From: Apoda limacodes
Lineage: Eukaryota; Arthropoda; Insecta; Lepidoptera; Limacodidae
NCBI GenBank assembly: GCA_946406115.1
Contig: OX291544.1
Coordinates: 4,030,001-4,094,000, forward strand
Length of the DNA: 64,000 nt
Reading direction: 5' to 3'
Part shown: positions 23,918 through 36,423 of the stretch, piece after piece
Position numbering within the stretch: position 1 is the stretch's first letter
Layout: each line of letters begins with the position of its first letter
Program-made: the position numbers and the translations under genes
The notes under the pieces: generated by a model
The model's database searches: none
Told to the model about the DNA's origin: nothing
What the model saw: only the letters and a program-made list of their open reading frames with translations

Positions 23918-24735
23918 CGTACCCTCGGAATGGAAGCTTTCAACGTTCCCTTTTAGTTCACCGTTTTGGGTAAGAAAAAGTGTCGTTTTGTACCCGGTAC
24001 GAAATATACCAGTTGCAGGTATATAATAAGGAGCCGAGTTGTTTTATTATTTCTCTTATCATATCTTAATCTCATTTCATTAATTGCCCTTAAAAATTTA
24101 GAAAAAAGTAATAAATCATAATTTTAGAAACTAAAACACTTAAAACAAAAAATTATAAAGTAGTGTAGGTATCTACAATTACAATAAAGGAAAAACGAGT
24201 ATGTTATAATTTTTTTGTTTAATAAACATTATTACTCTATAATTTAAATTAAAAAATATCAAAAATATTGCAATAAGTTGTAAAGTAATACGTTATAACA
24301 CACGATAACTAAATTTTTAAAAGAGTTTCTAATAATAACGCGTCTAGGCAGGTATATAAAAACAATATGAAAATGCTAACTATCTTTGAATTTTTTAGAT
24401 AAGAATCCTATTTTTGAGAAAAAAGCGCTACCTGCCTGACTCGCTAGGGTTTCTATGCCTCCTTTTTTTGTATGAATTTTAGATTTTAGGTAGGTCCTTT
24501 CTAGAACCCATTCTGTAGAGTATTACATAGACCGGTTTTTTCTTTTCACCCAAAAAAGGGTAAGCATGGTAGGCGTGAACATGCATTGTTTTTATTTGCA
24601 TGTGAAGCTGGTTACATTCAAGTCAGATTACGGAAATACTTAATTGCGTACCGAATTTAAAAATACGCTTTTTCTGACCCGAAATGGTGAGCCGAAAGCG
24701 AACGTTGAAAACTTTCATTACTAGGGTACCAAAGG
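23918..24735. mobile_element. Possible element with diverged ~80-bp inverted ends
   Basis: The left arm 'tttcaacgttcccttttag' + 'ttcaccgttttgggtaag' near 23938-23975 pairs with the complement of 24662-24712 ('ttcaacgttcgctttcggct' + 'caccatttcgggtcagaaaa'). Outer 'gtaccct' words match too. The arms are about 75% alike. The interior is AT-rich with no coding frame. No target duplication is obvious. Confidence 0.45.
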
Positions 24736-25309
24736 GTAGGGGTTTGTACCAAACATCTGTCTGTAGTTTTTTTAATCCTAAGAAATGTTTTAATTACCTT
24801 GAAATTATTGGCTGAGACTATTTCTATGAAAAACAATAATCTTGAACAACTTTGTTTTTTATTGTTTTTTGAAATAGGTAGAGATCGTGATTTTTTACAA
24901 TTGAAATAATTCATTTATTTATTATTTGTATGTATACCTACGTATTTACTTTCATATAGATGACTCTACAACAACTAGCACTTTAGTAGTTACTATTATT
25001 TTAATGGTACGATGGCACAACGAGTTGAATTTACCTATAATTATAGCCTTGTAGGGAAAATAGAGAGTCCTACTTTAGATTTATGTTATAGGTCACCTAA
25101 AAGATAACTGGCCTAGTTATACAGAATAGGGTAAATATTATACCTTCTTAAAACCTGCCTAATAATGATATGTAGGTATATGAAACATAAAAATCATTTC
25201 AAAAAAATTTAGGCTCCGTTAAAATTGATATCTCATCTCGAGAAGTTAACAGGTAGGAAAAAAAAACAGCCAAACCAATCATTTCATGAACTGAGAGTTT
25301 TAAATGGCT

Positions 25310-25430
25310 TTTTTAAAGTTTGTTATCTAAAGGATAACAACGGGACCCTATTACTAAGACCATGCTGTCTACCTGTCAGTCCGACATTTAACATTGTGAA
25401 ATTTGAGCGGAATTTTTATTTTTGGCGGAT
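25310..25430 (-). mobile_element. Fragment of family A (internal end)
   Basis: 'gggaccctattactaagacc' + 'atgctgtctacctgtcagtc' corresponds to the complement of the right end of family A ('agtcttagtaatagggt'). It is short and diverged. An overlapping open frame has no recognisable product. Confidence 0.4.
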
Positions 25431-26227
25431 TTCCTAACAAATCATAAAAAAACTAATATCTTTTTTAGACAATTGGCACTGTTTTTTTTTACACTTATAT
25501 TTTAAATCTATCACCACCTGACCTTACTTTACTTAAACAATATTAGTCTAAATTCGTTTTGAGAGCAAGAAAACAACTAATTATAAGCATAAACAACAAA
25601 GCGGGCATAACACAAATTAATTTGGAGATAACACAAGTTAAAATTACAAAAGTAAAATTCTTGGATAATTTAAACTTAGTCGAGAATAATCCCAGTTCTT
25701 ACTAAATTCTAAAAACTTGTATTAAATTTTGTTGCAAAATAACTTAAACAATTTAAGGTTACAACCTTGATTTTACATCTTTCTTCTTCTTATCTTATCT
25801 TTGTCTTAGTCTTTACTTGAAATTTATCTACAGTTAGGATATTTTTCCTCCGCCAAAAAACTATTAGTGACACGGTCAGGGACCATAATAAGTTAAGGTT
25901 TAATGAATAGGTAGATAATGTAAGAAAAATTAAATAGTATTTTGTTAATAATGAACTCTTTCCCCCAGTTGGCCATATTATACCTATTCATGACAAGGAA
26001 TATTTATTTTTCAAATATACAATGGTGCAATTTTAATTTTAATTAAAATCGGGCCAGACACTCCTTTGACTCCTTATAGTTTCGGATTTGGCTATCGTCA
26101 TCCACTTCAAAAACTCACCTTGTGTATGTACGTATATATTATCATAAAAACTAAGTGACAGTGACTGAACACATAAGCACAGACAAATCAAATGGATCTG
26201 AATAATCTCATCAATCCCAAATAAAAT

Positions 26228-26510
26228 CGGCGTGCAAGTGCGAGTCGGACTCGCGCACGAAGGATTCCGTAACATTATCTACAAAAACGACCAAAAAAAT
26301 CACGTACGTTATATGGGAGCCCCCTTTAATATTCATTTTTTTCTTTTTTTTAGTATTCATTGTTATAATAGAAATACATCTTCTGTGAAAATTTCAACTG
26401 TCTAACTATAACGGTTCATGAGATACAGCCTGGTAACAGACGGACAGACGGACACGGACAGCGAAGTCTTAGTAATAGGGTTCCTAATTGCCTTTCAGGT
26501 ACGGAACCCT
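26228..26510 (+). mobile_element. Family A, compact full copy
   Basis: Starts CGGCGTGCAAGTGCGAGTCG, continues 'gactcgcgcacgaaggattc', carries 'atgggagcccccttt', 'acatcttctgtgaaaatttc' and 'catgagatacagcctggt', and ends 'ggtacggaaccct'. This 283-bp form shows the standard order of the family's parts. Confidence 0.85.
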
Positions 26511-27794
26511 AAAAAGGGAAAGAAATGTACTTACCGAACAGACATGTTATGATTATGGCAGATTAGTTGTATACATTTGTACAAGTCCTTCTTTGAAATT
26601 AGTTACTGACTGAAGTTTTCGAATCTCTATTGGTAGTCGATACCACAGTTATCTAGGCAGCGTGTATAAATTGCAATCATTAGTGAAGCTATGAATAAGT
26701 TTTGCAAGAATTAGTTGCCTAGGTATATGCAAGAATTGGTTAGGTAGTTGCCTGGAATTGGTTAGAACAGAAGCAGAAGCAGAAAGATTATGAAAATTTT
26801 GATGAAAGTAGCCAGGGAAGCAAAGTCTAGATTTAGCCTCTGTTTGATAATTTTCTGTTTTAATGTCGCCATGAATTACACTTAATAATAATAATAAATA
26901 AATATACCTAGCGCTTGTCACTTCAAACAAGTTAATATCACGTGACTGTAATATTGTTAGTTCCCACACGATGAGCCCTCTTCGAGGTTGGTGCTCGTGC
27001 CACTAGGATATTCTAATTGTTTAAGAATTTCGACATGTAATAAATCCGAATGTTTAACAACTTATTTAATATCCAAACAACGCCCTAAGTAATTCGTTTA
27101 CAAATTAGGAAACGAAGAGTTCCCACTTAAGGTGAGTCCGTATCAGATTCTTCCCATACATCCTTCGTCGCACTTAATATCCATTTGAATGACTTAACCT
27201 AACTTAACTATAAACATTTTATTGACTTTAATGCGTTATTATCATATACTTATTTCTATTTATCAATGCCGCAAAAAGCATATTATATCATGAAATGTCA
27301 GGGTAATATGAAATAACAACAGTTTTTGTTCATTTCATACAGTTATTTAATTCGATAAAAACAAGAAAAATTAAAAAAAATTAGGGGCAGTTCATACATG
27401 AATTTGAGTTTTGCGACAATGGTAAATACAGACATTTCATTGATGGATAATTGGACAGCGCATTACCTAGCTAGATGAGAAAAAAAGGTCGCAAAGAGTG
27501 GTAGAGACGAAGCGAAACAGTGGTGAATTTTTTTTTGGATATACACCTTAAAAAACAGCCGAGGTAGCTGAGCACTGAGGTCCCTGAATTCTGTTACCGG
27601 CTTCTATAAAGTTTTGTTGTTCTATAAGGTGAAAAGAAAATTTTAACTAAATTTTTCAAATTTAAAACAAACTGCAAATAATGATAATGCTAAAGGTAAT
27701 AGTTCTGCAAATATCAAAATGAAGTACCTATAACTGTTAATCTTTTTAAGTTAATGGTTGCCTCTACTTATAATTGCTGTCACATCAACAATTA
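26511..27794. other. No recognisable gene or element
   Basis: A minus-strand open frame of 106 codons (26649-26969) crosses low-complexity 'aagaattggttaggtag' and 'agcagaagcagaaag' repeats and shows no protein-like character. Nothing else can be supported here. Confidence 0.35.
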
Positions 27795-27905
27795 TCTAAG
27801 GTGATTAGTGAGAATGTAGCCACTGTGCTATTCTCATCTATACCTAATCACCTAATTGATATATAATGAAGCGGTGCAGTGGTTTTTGTAGTTTATGACG
27901 TTATA
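27795..27905. repeat. Interspersed repeat E, copy 2
   Basis: Collinear with 20390-20490 ('ggtgattagtgagaatgt', 'cctaattgatat', 'gaagcggtgcagtgg') with a ~15-bp insertion in the middle. It lies upstream of the second integrase-like relic. Confidence 0.6.
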
Positions 27906-28390
27906 TTATGTAATAGGATTATAACTAACGTACTTTCGCAGCTGAATGACTGTCCATGCTCAATATTCCGCCAGCATTTCCTATGTGTCGCTGGTATGTG
28001 AATATACATAATATGTTAGAAGATCTTAAAGAGCTACCTACTGCAGCGTGAGAGAACACTACTGGCCGGACCGAGTACAAAATGCAATTTCAACCAATAT
28101 CTCGTACTGACCTGTGAGTCATTTCTAACGGTCCAGAAAGTTCAATTTTCAAAACTAATTTCGAATATGTAATCTTTTTATTGAAGATAGTAGAAAATTG
28201 TAGATCGTTAAATATGGGCTATAAGTCATTAATTATACAACGAGATATTTAGGCACACGAACGAGCGAGGTGGCTTATACGAGTAATTCGAGGGTGGAAT
28301 TGATCAATTCCACCTGAGTTAAACACCACTCTATTTTTCGTCACGTCTGTGAGGAAACTAGAAGACACAAAACACTCATTTCCAGTCCTA

Positions 28391-29489
28391 GTCTAAGAGG
28401 AGACAGGAATTTTCAGAACGATAATGGATACGACAAGATTTATTATATTGAGTTGTAGAGCGTTCCCCTGATGTGAATTATATCGGTCTGACTGCTCTCA
28501 GTAGTTGCGTCTTCGAGATACAGCGCAAAAAAGAGGCTTCATTGTTCAGAAAAAAAATATAACGGAAATGGTCAGTTTTAGTATGTACTCAAAGTATGAC
28601 ATATCCGCAAGTGAAACGAGTCCGTCTGCCGGTTCTCAGTAGTTGTATCTTTCAGAAAATAAGAAAAACCGCATGAGACTTCATTGTTTAAAAAATTAAC
28701 TAAAAGGGAAATAGACGATTTTGGTCTTCTTTGCCCATAAATTAAACGAGAAATAGGGATAGCTTATACCCTGGATATGGACATAGGCTACTTTTTATCC
28801 TGGCAACGATACTGGAATATAGGAATCGCTAATTTTTGATAAATGTAGGCAGGTAAAACCGCGAAGCATAAAAAGTTTAAAATATTTCTAAGTTAATAAA
28901 GATTTTGAGTGATCATAAGCATTTAAAAGAATGATTTGACCCGTTTTTAGTTACCCTTTTTTATAGTTCCCGCCCAATGCTAGGTTACATATTCACTTGG
29001 GACGTACTTTAATATTGCTAAGCTAATTAGGGTTATCAGTACTGTTTATAGTCATATTATGTTAATGCTGTCAACAAGGCAAGATATAAAGCTACACTAA
29101 TTAAAATATTGGAAAAAAGCAGACAACAGATACGCCACAAAACATCAATGTAACCAAAATCGTCAATTTCCCTTTTAGTTAATTTTTTAAACAATGAAGT
29201 CTCATGTGGTTTTTCTTATTTTCTGAAAGATGCAACTACTGAGAACCGGCAGACGGACTCGTTTCACTTGCGGATATGTCATACTTTGAGTACATACTAA
29301 AACTGACCATTTCCGTTATCGTTTTTTTTTCTGAACAATGAAGCCTCTTTTTTGCGCTGTATCTCGAAGACTCAACCACTGAGAGTCGGCAGACCGATAT
29401 AATTCACATCAGGGCAATGCTCTACAACTCAATATAATTAATCTAGTCGTATCCATTATCGTTCTGAAAATTCCTGTCCCCTCTTAGAC
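28391..29489. mobile_element. 1.1-kb element with ~335-bp terminal inverted repeats, TA-flanked
   Basis: Left arm 28391-28725 and right arm 29153-29489 are reverse complements at about 90%. Termini are GTCTAAGAGG...CCTCTTAGAC, each flanked by TA (28389-28390 and 29490-29491), which fits a TA target duplication as made by Tc1/mariner-type transposases. The 427-bp spacer has no transposase; it carries an RTE-like tail fragment (28745-28880). Insertion into the integrase-like relic gives its relative age. Confidence 0.8.
28745..28880 (-). mobile_element. RTE-like retrotransposon tail fragment
   Basis: 'taccctggatatggacatag' + 'gctactttttatcctgg' is the complement of the 'aaaaagtagcctatgttcat' + 'cagggataat' block at 57980-58010. 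It is embedded in the spacer of the long-inverted-repeat element. Confidence 0.5.
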
Positions 29490-30117
29490 TATTCGTCACA
29501 TAGTAAAATCATCTCACGCTTTCTCTCTTTTGATATTGGGGACAACAGATTTTCTACGATTGCCTTTGCTTTAACTTTTATTCATTCCACCGTCAAATCT
29601 AAATCATCATCGCTTGAACTTATCCTTAAAATATATTTAGATTATGTTTCCAGGAACGTTTTTAACAACTTAATCTGCTTGTCGCCAATTGTTTTAAAAA
29701 AAATTAAAAAATACCTACCTACCTACCTTTTCGAGCGTTGGTCCCGGTGGCCAGTGCGATTGTTCGTAAAAAAAATGACTTGGTGAATGGTAAAAGCCTC
29801 GTTCGACTTTCAAATTTGCTTACATCCTGTGGACAGACATCGGATTTACATCCTGAATTTCTAGTTAAATACTAGCTAGATTTAAAACAAATGATTCTAT
29901 TGATTGATTGACTTATACCAACGGTAACTACTTATGTGTCAAGACATTTTGTTAAGGTTCACTAATATATCTTGCAGTAAATTAAATATGTCATTGTAAA
30001 CTGCATTGTGTTACGTCCCTAATTTTTTTTATCATTTATATTTATTTTCTATTTGATAATAATTTTAAAGTTTTCTAATTTGTGAATGCATGGAACGCCC
30101 AAACCTATGATCACAAA

Positions 30118-30235
30118 GTAGGGAAAGGGACATATTGGCCAGGTAGAAGTGGGCAGAACGATGTTTTTGCGAGTGGGGTGTTCCGAAGGACAAGAATACA
30201 GGCCGTGATAGGAGACCCTGCACAAAATATTGTTT
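30118..30235 (+). pseudogene. Decayed C-terminal end of a non-LTR retrotransposon ORF2 (copy 1)
   Basis: Across shifting frames the plus strand gives GHI...W..R, then CEWGVPKDKNTGR and DRRPCTK. This resembles the 'GH..R..W...EW.P...GRP..RW' region found downstream of the reverse transcriptase in several insect non-LTR clades. No uninterrupted frame remains and no reverse-transcriptase motif is present. It is repeated at 33386-33503. Confidence 0.3.
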
Positions 30236-30350
30236 TTTGTTACTTTTTTTTAAGGTAAAAATAAACTATACTTTGGTGTTTTTATCCGTGAGGACTAAAA
30301 CTATTTTATAACATTTTAAGATATAGATTTATATACTTTATCACACTCAC

Positions 30351-30440
30351 CTTATAAAGGGCTGTATCAGAATAGGCGTAGCCAGATTCAAGTCTTAAAG
30401 GTATGTCAGCATTCATAAAAGAGTTTGATAACAGGTATTC
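30351..30440 (-). CDS. Probable internal coding exon of an unidentified gene (copy 1)
   Basis: On the minus strand the block lies between an acceptor 'agaactgaatttgtag' and a donor TATAAG|GTGAGTGTG, close to consensus. It is exactly 90 bp, open in phase 0 at both ends, and reads EYLLSNSFMNADIPLRLE then SGYAYSDTALYK. The composition is protein-like, with varied, non-low-complexity residues, unlike the chance open frames nearby. I do not recognise the family. Neighbouring exons could not be identified. The whole block is duplicated at 33619-33708, so a transcript across both copies could include it twice in frame (90 is a multiple of three). It could also be an exon of an unrecognised transposon gene. 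Confidence 0.5.
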
Positions 30441-31677
30441 CTACAAATTCAGTTCTATATATGCATGAAAAGTAGTAGTACTTAAATGAAGAAATATCTC
30501 TCAGTCACAAATTTGCGACATACAAATAAACGTGCGATACAGACATGACAAAATTATAAGGGGTTTTGCTACTTGGCCACACAGCTCTAATAATTTTGAC
30601 AAATTTAGTGAACGGGCAACCTTCAGTCCAGTGAAACAACTGAACTCATCACAACGATTTTTTCTAACTTCTCCCCATATTGAAGTTTTGCTGATGTTAT
30701 TATACTGTGACACTATCTAAATATAAGTACTTTGATTGGATATTTTATGTCTTTCTTTAGTAACACTAATAGATACTTATGCAGTTCAAGTACATTATTT
30801 TAACCTTGTTAGCTCAATTATTGATATTAAACACTTACACAGACTGTTAGGTTATTCGCAGGTTCGAGTTTTGGGTCAAGGTTAATATTTTGACCGCATC
30901 TCTGCGCATATCTGTTTATATCATTGATAGTGTATATATGTTTAAAAACTGACTGACACTTATAATATTAAACCAACTTATAACTAGGTTCAAGGTTTTG
31001 AAGTGTTTAAGTTAAAAATGATTTTGTCATAACTACAAGTTTCGAAGTGCTTTCGAGTAAAATCAATCCCAACTTTTGTGACTTGTTAGCAGTGCACAAC
31101 CTACCTACCTGCTAAGTCCGTCACTGTAAATAACAATACTTAACATGATGTTTTGTCCTTCTTGTGTAGACTGACTAACTAAAGAGATGGAAAAGGATGA
31201 AAGAGTAGGCTTTGCCAGATAGTACAAACAAATGCAACGTTGCCAAACTGCAACGGTTACACACAAAAAATTAAACGGTCAAGATTGAGTCGTTGAATTT
31301 CTAGGCCATATTTTAAGTGCTAAATAGTTGTAGTATCTACATAAAAGAAGAAAGTTTCTAAAGTCATATATGTAAGTACAAGTGGAACAAGCGGTATGCA
31401 TTGGCAAAATGATTATTTGTCTGTTACCTAACTTAAAATTCCAGATTCAGTTGTTTCCGAGTTTTAGGCAGACTTACTTATAGACCCTTGCACTGTAGAC
31501 AATGAGGTTAGCATTATCTTAGTTGTAAGCTTTTTAATATTTATTGAAAAGGACATAGATAAAAAATCACGTTAGTACATATAAATCGATGATAAGATTT
31601 AAAAGTAAAGCATTCCGATTTAGGTTTTACAGTTAGAGCGGGTGGCGCGTATCACACACAATGGTAGTCTGTGATAA

Positions 31678-31800
31678 AAATCTAATTTCCTGAAAATCGA
31701 AGCGGATCATAAACAGGTTATACTCAAGGATGGTGCCAGTGACGAAGTCAGTGTCAATGTCGAATATCATCCAGTTTCAACGGTAGAAAAAAAAAACTGA
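31678..31800 (+). other. Protein-like 40-codon open stretch (copy 1)
   Basis: The plus strand reads KSNFLKIEADHKQVILKDGA then SDEVSVNVEYHPVSTVEKKN and stops at 31798-31800; a TAA lies just upstream. The composition is more protein-like than nearby chance frames, and the 'SDEVSVNVEYHP' string loosely recalls the edge of an immunoglobulin-type domain. No convincing splice acceptor is placed in front of it. It recurs at 34946-35068. Confidence 0.25.
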
Positions 31801-32994
31801 TGTTTTGTGTATGTGTATTAAGAGATTCAGTATCAATTGATTTTTCTATTTACTTGAATTTACTAATTCATTCGTCTGTAATTTCAGTGCACAGTATTTG
31901 ATACTAGTTCACTAATTTAAAAGCAATTAGACTTGTCGGTTGTCATATACAGAAGTTTACCAAAGATAACGCTTGCATCCTCGATGTCGACGTTGTCACT
32001 CTGAAATTCAAAGAATGTCGAAAAACAATCTTCTCTTTCTTACTTACTGAAGAGTAAGGTAAATTATGTGATGACTTGTTCAATTTTTCCTTGTCATATT
32101 TTTGTTCTTAATTTTTTTTATGATTATTGCGATGCTTCGAAAATTCAAAACTATATAAAATTCATTAACAATATATTGAATTATATTCATTTACTGTTTT
32201 ACTCATTAGCATTTTTTCCAAGAAAAAAATATTCAATTTTTTTTCCAAAGTCAGAACCTTAAACACGCTTATTATCAAATAAACAAATAATAACAATATT
32301 TACGTAATTATTAAAATTCTGTGAACTATCTTACTGAAAAAAATATTTTATTTGATACGAGTTATGTTTCGGAACTTAATTTTATGTCTTTTTTTCCGTC
32401 CTTTTAATTACTCTGTCCTACATTTTAGACATTTACTTTAGATTTTAGAACATATAGTTTACGCTAAGAGTAGAATTAATGTTCAGAACCCAATCATCTC
32501 AAACGAAATTTGTCATGATTCGATAGCGAGATGTAGTCACAACCGGTCCGGACCACTCGAAGCAGTTCGAGCGGCTTGCGTTCGAGAAATGTCGGATTTG
32601 ACAATACCAGAACAGCTTAACTTCATTTTCGTTTGTGAAAAGTTTGAATTCGTACTTTATTTCGAATTCGTAATCAATTCGATCGCGTGAGAATTGGCTC
32701 CCTGGTGTCATCGTGGCCTAGGGTGGGGTCCCTATCTGCATGGCCCGTCACTGTGTGGAATGTTAACTCTTGTAATAACAATAATCAACACAATGTTTGT
32801 CTTCTCGTGTAAACTGATGAAGAAAAGAGAAAAAGGGGAAGAAGAGGATATCTAGTTTTTAATGCTAGTAAACAAATGCAGCGTTGCAAAATTACCTACA
32901 ACGATCGTTTGCAAAAAAATGGCCAAGAGCGACTCGGCTCTATGAGCCAAATATTTAAATCTCTTGGCATGGAAGTCTCTGCACAGAAAAAAAT

Positions 32995-33155
32995 CGGCCA
33001 AGTGCGAGTCGGACTCGCGCACAAAGGATTACGTACCATTAACTATAAAAACGAGCAAAATAATCACGTTTGTTGTATTGGAGGCCCTTAAATATTTATT
33101 TTATTCAGTTTTTTAGTATTTGTTCTTATAGCGGCAACAGAAATACATAATCTGT
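32995..33155 (+). mobile_element. Partial family A element (copy 1)
   Basis: Starts CGGCCAAGTGCGAGTCGGAC and is cut before the usual 'gggtacggaaccct' end, stopping around 'cagaaatacataatctgtg'. It lies close to the right edge of the duplicated unit and recurs at 36263-36423. Confidence 0.8.
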
Positions 33156-33385
33156 GTGTGTGTCTGTCAATTGTCTGTCTGTCAGTTATTCATTACCTGT
33201 TTGCTCCAACATTACATTAATTTACAAACATTTATATTTATTTATTAAATTAAATATGTCATTGTAAACTGCATTGTGTTACGTCCCTAATTTTTTTTAT
33301 CATTTATATTTATTTTCTATTTGATAATAATTTTAAAGTTTTCTAATTTGTGAATGCATGGAACGCCCAAACCTATGATCACAAA

Positions 33386-33503
33386 GTAGGGAAAGGGACA
33401 TATTGGCCAGGTAGAAGTGGGCAGAACGATGTTTTTGCGAGTGGGGTGTTCCGAAGGACAAGAATACAGGCCGTGATAGGAGACCCTGCACAAAATATTG
33501 TTT
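33386..33503 (+). pseudogene. Decayed non-LTR retrotransposon end (copy 2)
   Basis: Identical to 30118-30235 as far as I can see. Confidence 0.3.
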
Positions 33504-33618
33504 TTTGTTACTTTTTTTTAAGGTAAAAATAAACTATACTTTGGTGTTTTTATCCGTGAGGACTAAAACTATTTTATAACATTTTAAGATATAGATTTAT
33601 ATACTTTATCACACTCAC

Positions 33619-33708
33619 CTTATAAAGGGCTGTATCAGAATAGGCGTAGCCAGATTCAAGTCTTAAAGGTATGTCAGCATTCATAAAAGAGTTTGATAAC
33701 AGGTATTC
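33619..33708 (-). CDS. Probable internal coding exon (copy 2)
   Basis: Same 90-bp block, splice sites and frame as 30351-30440. Both copies keep intact splice signals, so neither is inactivated within the exon. Confidence 0.5.
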
Positions 33709-34945
33709 CTACAAATTCAGTTCTATATATGCATGAAAAGTAGTAGTACTTAAATGAAGAAATATCTCTCAGTCACAAATTTGCGACATACAAATAAACG
33801 TGCGATACAGACATGACAAAATTATAAGGGGTTTTGCTACTTGGCCACACAGCTCTAATAATTTTGACAAATTTAGTGAACGGGCAACCTTCAGTCCAGT
33901 GAAACAACTGAACTCATCACAACGATTTTTTCTAACTTCTCCCCATATTGAAGTTTTGCTGATGTTATTATACTGTGACACTATCTAAATATAAGTACTT
34001 TGATTGGATATTTTATGTCTTTCTTTAGTAACACTAATAGATACTTATGCAGTTCAAGTACATTATTTTAACCTTGTTAGCTCAATTATTGATATTAAAC
34101 ACTTACACAGACTGTTAGGTTATTCGCAGGTTCGAGTTTTGGGTCAAGGTTAATATTTTGACCGCATCTCTGCGCATATCTGTTTATATCATTGATAGTG
34201 TATATATGTTTAAAAACTGACTGACACTTATAATATTAAACCAACTTATAACTAGGTTCAAGGTTTTGAAGTGTTTAAGTTAAAAATGATTTTGTCATAA
34301 CTACAAGTTTCGAAGTGCTTTCGAGTAAAATCAATCCCAACTTTTGTGACTTGTTAGCAGTGCACAACCTACCTACCTGCTAAGTCCGTCACTGTAAATA
34401 ACAATACTTAACATGATGTTTTGTCCTTCTTGTGTAGACTGACTAACTAAAGAGATGGAAAAGGATGAAAGAGTAGGCTTTGCCAGATAGTACAAACAAA
34501 TGCAACGTTGCCAAACTGCAACGGTTACACACAAAAAATTAAACGGTCAAGATTGAGTCGTTGAATTTCTAGGCCATATTTTAAGTGCTAAATAGTTGTA
34601 GTATCTACATAAAAGAAGAAAGTTTCTAAAGTCATATATGTAAGTACAAGTGGAACAAGCGGTATGCATTGGCAAAATGATTATTTGTCTGTTACCTAAC
34701 TTAAAATTCCAGATTCAGTTGTTTCCGAGTTTTAGGCAGACTTACTTATAGACCCTTGCACTGTAGACAATGAGGTTAGCATTATCTTAGTTGTAAGCTT
34801 TTTAATATTTATTGAAAAGGACATAGATAAAAAATCACGTTAGTACATATAAATCGATGATAAGATTTAAAAGTAAAGCATTCAGATTTAGGTTTTACAG
34901 TTAGAGCGGGTGGCGCGTATCACACACAATGGTAGTCTGTGATAA

Positions 34946-35068
34946 AAATCTAATTTCCTGAAAATCGAAGCGGATCATAAACAGGTTATACTCAAGGATG
35001 GTGCCAGTGACGAAGTCAGTGTCAATGTCGAATATCATCCAGTTTCAACGGTAGAAAAAAAAAACTGA
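34946..35068 (+). other. Protein-like open stretch (copy 2)
   Basis: Same as 31678-31800 within the second duplicate. Confidence 0.25.
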
Positions 35069-36262
35069 TGTTTTGTGTATGTGTATTAAGAGATTCAGTA
35101 TCAATTGATTTTTCTATTTACTTGAATTTACTAATTCATTCGTCTGTAATTTCAGTGCACAGTATTTGATACTAGTTCACTAATTTAAAAGCAATTAGAC
35201 TTGTCGGTTGTCATATACAGAAGTTTACCAAAGATAACGCTTGCATCCTCGATGTCGACGTTGTCACTCTGAAATTCAAAGAATGTCGAAAAACAATCTT
35301 CTCTTTCTTACTTACTGAAGAGTAAGGTAAATTATGTGATGACTTGTTCAATTTTTCCTTGTCATATTTTTGTTCTTAATTTTTTTTATGATTATTGCGA
35401 TGCTTCGAAAATTCAAAACTATATAAAATTCATTAACAATATATTGAATTATATTCATTTACTGTTTTACTCATTAGCATTTTTTCCAAGAAAAAAATAT
35501 TCAATTTTTTTTCCAAAGTCAGAACCTTAAACACGCTTATTATCAAATAAACAAATAATAACAATATTTACGTAATTATTAAAATTCTGTGAACTATCTT
35601 ACTGAAAAAAATATTTTATTTGATACGAGTTATGTTTCGGAACTTAATTTTATGTCTTTTTTTCCGTCCTTTTAATTACTCTGTCCTACATTTTAGACAT
35701 TTACTTTAGATTTTAGAACATATAGTTTACGCTAAGAGTAGAATTAATGTTCAGAACCCAATCATCTCAAACGAAATTTGTCATGATTCGATAGCGAGAT
35801 GTAGTCACAACCGGTCCGGACCACTCGAAGCAGTTCGAGCGGCTTGCGTTCGAGAAATGTCGGATTTGACAATACCAGAACAGCTTAACTTCATTTTCGT
35901 TTGTGAAAAGTTTGAATTCGTACTTTATTTCGAATTCGTAATCAATTCGATCGCGTGAGAATTGGCTCCCTGGTGTCATCGTGGCCTAGGGTGGGGTCCC
36001 TATCTGCATGGCCCGTCACTGTGTGGAATGTTAACTCTTGTAATAACAATAATCAACACAATGTTTGTCTTCTCGTGTAAACTGATGAAGAAAAGAGAAA
36101 AAGGGGAAGAAGAGGATATCTAGTTTTTAATGCTAGTAAACAAATGCAGCGTTGCAAAATTACCTACAACGATCGTTTGCAAAAAAATGGCCAAGAGCGA
36201 CTCGGCTCTATGAGCCAAATATTTAAATCTCTTGGCATGGAAGTCTCTGCACAGAAAAAAAT

Positions 36263-36423
36263 CGGCCAAGTGCGAGTCGGACTCGCGCACAAAGGATTAC
36301 GTACCATTAACTATAAAAACGAGCAAAATAATCACGTTTGTTGTATTGGAGGCCCTTAAATATTTATTTTATTCAGTTTTTTAGTATTTGTTCTTATAGC
36401 GGCAACAGAAATACATAATCTGT
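36263..36423 (+). mobile_element. Partial family A element (copy 2)
   Basis: Same as 32995-33155, near the right edge of the second duplicate. Confidence 0.8.

Larger units (their letters stand above)
28230..29640 (-). pseudogene. Second integrase-like relic, split by an inserted element
   Basis: 29496-29640 is the complement of 20690-20830 (contains the complement of 'gatgatgatttagatttgac' and 'gcaaaggcaatcgtagaaaa'). 28230-28385 is the complement of 20840-20965 (contains the complement of 'tagagtg' + 'tttaactcaggtg'). In the 20.7-kb copy these two parts are adjacent, so the DNA between them here (28391-29489) was inserted later. On the minus strand the frame is open through about ENLLSPISKERK before degenerating. 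Confidence 0.55.
29978..33245. repeat. Tandem duplication, copy 1 (3268 bp)
   Basis: Every base from 29978 to 33245 reappears 3268 bp further on, at 33246-36513. I noticed one difference: 31616 is C where 34884 is A. The three junction contexts share only TAA (gcag-TAA-atta at the left edge, tat-TAA-atta at the middle, tat-TAA-tgag at the right edge), so the duplication formed at 3-bp microhomology. It contains an exon-like block, a decayed retrotransposon end and a partial family A element. Confidence 0.97.

Noticed and set aside
26649..26969. 106-residue minus-strand open frame
   Set aside because: Low-complexity DNA and no domain-like pattern.
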